The notes under the pieces are model-generated. The model was not told where the DNA came from, ran no database searches, and worked only from the letters and a program-made list of their open reading frames with translations. Shown piece after piece: positions 14,015 through 14,872 of a stretch of DNA of 14,872 bases. The translations under genes were made by a program, and so were the position numbers. Position 1 is the stretch's first letter. Every line of letters begins with the position of its first letter. The DNA comes from JAWLFY01 sp964462125 (GTDB taxonomy: Bacteria; Planctomycetota; Planctomycetia; Pirellulales; Pirellulaceae). The stretch is taken from NCBI GenBank assembly GCA_964462125.1, contig CAYWXT010000132.1, forward strand, positions 1 to 14,872, written 5' to 3'.

Positions 14015-14033
14015 AACCGCCGCGGTTTTTTTT
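14015..14033 (+). terminator. Plus-strand terminator-like hairpin upstream of the CBS gene
   Basis: AACCG-CCG-CGGTT (14015-14027) is followed by an unbroken run of T to 14033. The stem is short (5 bp) but the U-tract is strong. No gene on the plus strand ends nearby, so it would terminate an unannotated transcript coming from the csrA side, or is not a terminator. Confidence 0.4.
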
Positions 14034-14071
14034 GTTGATTTGAGACGGCAGGCACTCACTTTGCTCATGAG

Positions 14072-14124
14072 GTGGCTTGCCACGGCGCCGTGAGGGCCCC
14101 GGTGGCTCGTCTCGGCACAGACGA
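14072..14124 (+). promoter_or_regulatory. Cluster of inverted repeats in the CBS leader
   Basis: Three symmetric elements in a row: GTGGC-TT-GCCAC (14072-14083), the perfect 12-bp palindrome CACGGCGCCGTG (14081-14092), and TCGTCT-CGGCAC-AGACGA (14107-14124). They could be protein operators or RNA hairpins in the leader; the sequence does not decide which. Confidence 0.4.
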
Positions 14125-14147
14125 ACCTTGCTTACAGACGAACTTGC
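14117..14147 (+). repeat. Direct repeat ACAGACGAAC(C)TTGC before the CBS gene
   Basis: Copies at 14117-14131 (ACAGACGAACCTTGC) and 14134-14147 (ACAGACGAACTTGC) are 17 bp apart and identical except for one missing C. The second ends 9 bp before the GAGGAG ribosome-binding site. Confidence 0.75.
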
Positions 14148-14168
14148 ACCCACACGAGGAGACTCGAG

Positions 14169-14603
14169 ATGTCCGTTGGTCGCATTTGTATCCGGGAGGT
14201 CGATCTTGCCGAGCCTGCAGAGACGGTCCAGATTGCTGGCAGGCGGATGCACAGTCGGAACGTCGGGACGCTGGTGGTGGTCGATAATGATTCCAAGCCG
14301 ATCGGCATCTTGACCGACCGCGATTTGGCCGTCCGGGTGGTCGCCGAAGGTCTCGACCCGACCGAGACGGTGGTGCGGGGGGTGATGAGCAATCCACCCC
14401 AGTCGGTTCATGAGGGGACGAGCATTGAAGCTGCGATCACGAAGATGCGGTCGGGCCCTTATCGCCGTTTGACGGTACTGGACGATGACGGGCGGCTGGT
14501 GGGGTTGTTGAGTCTGGACGACGTCCTCGATTTGCTGGCCGAGGAGTTTCAGGAGATTGGCCGCCTGATCCGTCGCGAGGGACCGGAGGCGTTGGTGAGT
14601 TAG
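14169..14603 (+). CDS. Stand-alone protein with two CBS domains
   Basis: A 144-aa protein from ATG 14169, with GAGGAG 7 nt upstream. It consists almost only of a CBS pair (Bateman module): the first covers about residues 8-62 ('MHSRNVGTLVVVDNDSKPIG', 'ILTDRDLAVRVV') and the second about 72-130 ('VMSNPPQSVHEGTSIEAA', 'YRRLTVLDDDGRLVGLLSLD'). The 'G[IL]LTDRDL' and 'GLLSLDDV' ends are the usual nucleotide-pocket edges. Such modules bind AMP, ATP or similar ligands and sense energy state, usually by acting on a partner protein. There is no transmembrane or DNA-binding part, so the partner is separate. Divergence from csrA suggests, but does not prove, a joint regulatory role. Confidence 0.9.
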   Translation: MSVGRICIREVDLAEPAETVQIAGRRMHSRNVGTLVVVDNDSKPIGILTDRDLAVRVVAEGLDPTETVVRGVMSNPPQSVHEGTSIEAAITKMRSGPYRRLTVLDDDGRLVGLLSLDDVLDLLAEEFQEIGRLIRREGPEALVS

Positions 14604-14695
14604 CGGCGAGCGAACCGAAACATACGCTGCCGTTTTCGGACCGCGGTGGGAGCGTCGAGGGCAGGGTTGGCCGAAGGCGTTCTGAAGGGCGGGCG

Positions 14696-14725
14696 TTGGA
14701 GTTTGCCTGCGGTTTCAGCTAGAGT
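14696..14725 (+). promoter_or_regulatory. Possible promoter for the right-edge reading frame
   Basis: TTGGAG (14696-14701), an 18-bp spacer and TAGAGT (14720-14725) give a moderate sigma-70-like arrangement just before ATG 14739. The leader would be under 10 nt, so the pairing with that start is doubtful. Confidence 0.2.
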
Positions 14726-14738
14726 GGATGTTGGAGCG

Positions 14739-14872
14739 ATGGCCCGCGTGAGTCGGTTCCTCGTTCGTCCTCCCCACCCGCCCAGCCCATATTCCCAGTG
14801 GATCGGTCGCACCCAAGCGGTCGGGTTGCCCCGCCGTCCCAAGAACCCACCATCCCCCACGCCCCCCCCGCA
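14739..14872 (+). CDS. Possible start of a reading frame running off the right edge
   Basis: From ATG 14739 the frame stays open for 44 codons to the window end, starting MARVSRFLVRPPHPPSPYSQ and becoming Pro-rich. GGAG lies only 2 nt before the ATG, closer than usual. No domain is recognisable. It could equally be chance openness in a C-rich stretch. Otherwise 14604-14872 shows nothing clear. Confidence 0.2.
   Translation, partial: MARVSRFLVRPPHPPSPYSQWIGRTQAVGLPRRPKNPPSPTPPP

Larger units (their letters stand above)
13853..14168. other. csrA/CBS divergent control region (316 bp)
   Basis: From left to right it holds: the csrA ribosome-binding site (13861-13866) and leader; the csrA promoter; an A/T-rich block with seven T (13975-13981) and seven A (13992-13998), placed like an UP element for csrA; a plus-strand terminator-like hairpin; a hairpin-rich stretch (14072-14124); a pair of direct repeats (14117-14147); and the CBS ribosome-binding site GAGGAG (14156-14161, spacing 7). 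I found no clear promoter for the CBS gene. Confidence 0.7.

Noticed and set aside
14600..14860. 86-codon minus-strand frame at the right edge
   Set aside because: Composition is Arg/Gly/Pro-rich with no domain and no ribosome-binding site; it is most likely chance openness.

Overview
The window looks like a piece of a planctomycete chromosome, probably Pirellulales or Rhodopirellula-like; this is inference from gene content. It is GC-rich and carries the pair typical of that phylum: a secreted PSCyt1/DUF1549/DUF1553 protein followed by a Tat-exported DUF1501 protein. It also has a planctomycete-style CsrA, a large membrane-anchored leucine-rich-repeat protein, and membrane proteins with the phylum's recurring 'DLLAATTLLA'-type segment. 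The sequence is a draft: exactly 100 Ns (12603-12702) interrupt the PSCyt1 gene.

Layout. Left edge (1-802, +): the 3' part of a trypsin-like serine protease, overlapping tail to tail with a minus-strand LRAT-family (NlpC/P60 superfamily) gene (731-1537). A minus-strand run reads 8-TM membrane protein (3200-2370), Cu/Zn superoxide dismutase (2307-1729), LRAT protein (1537-731). A mosaic of repeats sits between the last two (1561-1785). On the plus strand follow a strongly divergent shikimate-dehydrogenase-like protein (3222-4025), a SMUG1-type uracil-DNA glycosylase (4154-4903) and a 950-aa LRR membrane protein (5121-7973). A short REP-like, terminator-like element (7991-8015) separates this from a convergent DUF3127 protein with an SSB-like acidic tip (8397-8029).

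The right part is a minus-strand series: csrA (13852-13325), PSCyt1/DUF1549/LamG/DUF1553 (13186-10023) and DUF1501 (9984-8530). The last two are 38 bp apart and almost surely work together outside the cytoplasm. Divergent from csrA, across a 316-bp AT-rich and hairpin-rich control region, is a two-CBS-domain protein (14169-14603). The right edge may hold the beginning of another gene.

I see no CRISPR array, tRNA, rRNA, intact insertion sequence, prophage or recognisable defence system. The most interesting points are a cysteine-free SodC with all metal ligands kept, an AroE-fold protein without its catalytic motifs, the repeat-encoded tail and leader between sodC and the LRAT gene, the SSB-like tail on the DUF3127 protein, the repeat-extended CsrA, and a plus-strand terminator-like hairpin between the divergent csrA and CBS genes. 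I do not see convincing evidence for a wholly new multi-gene system.
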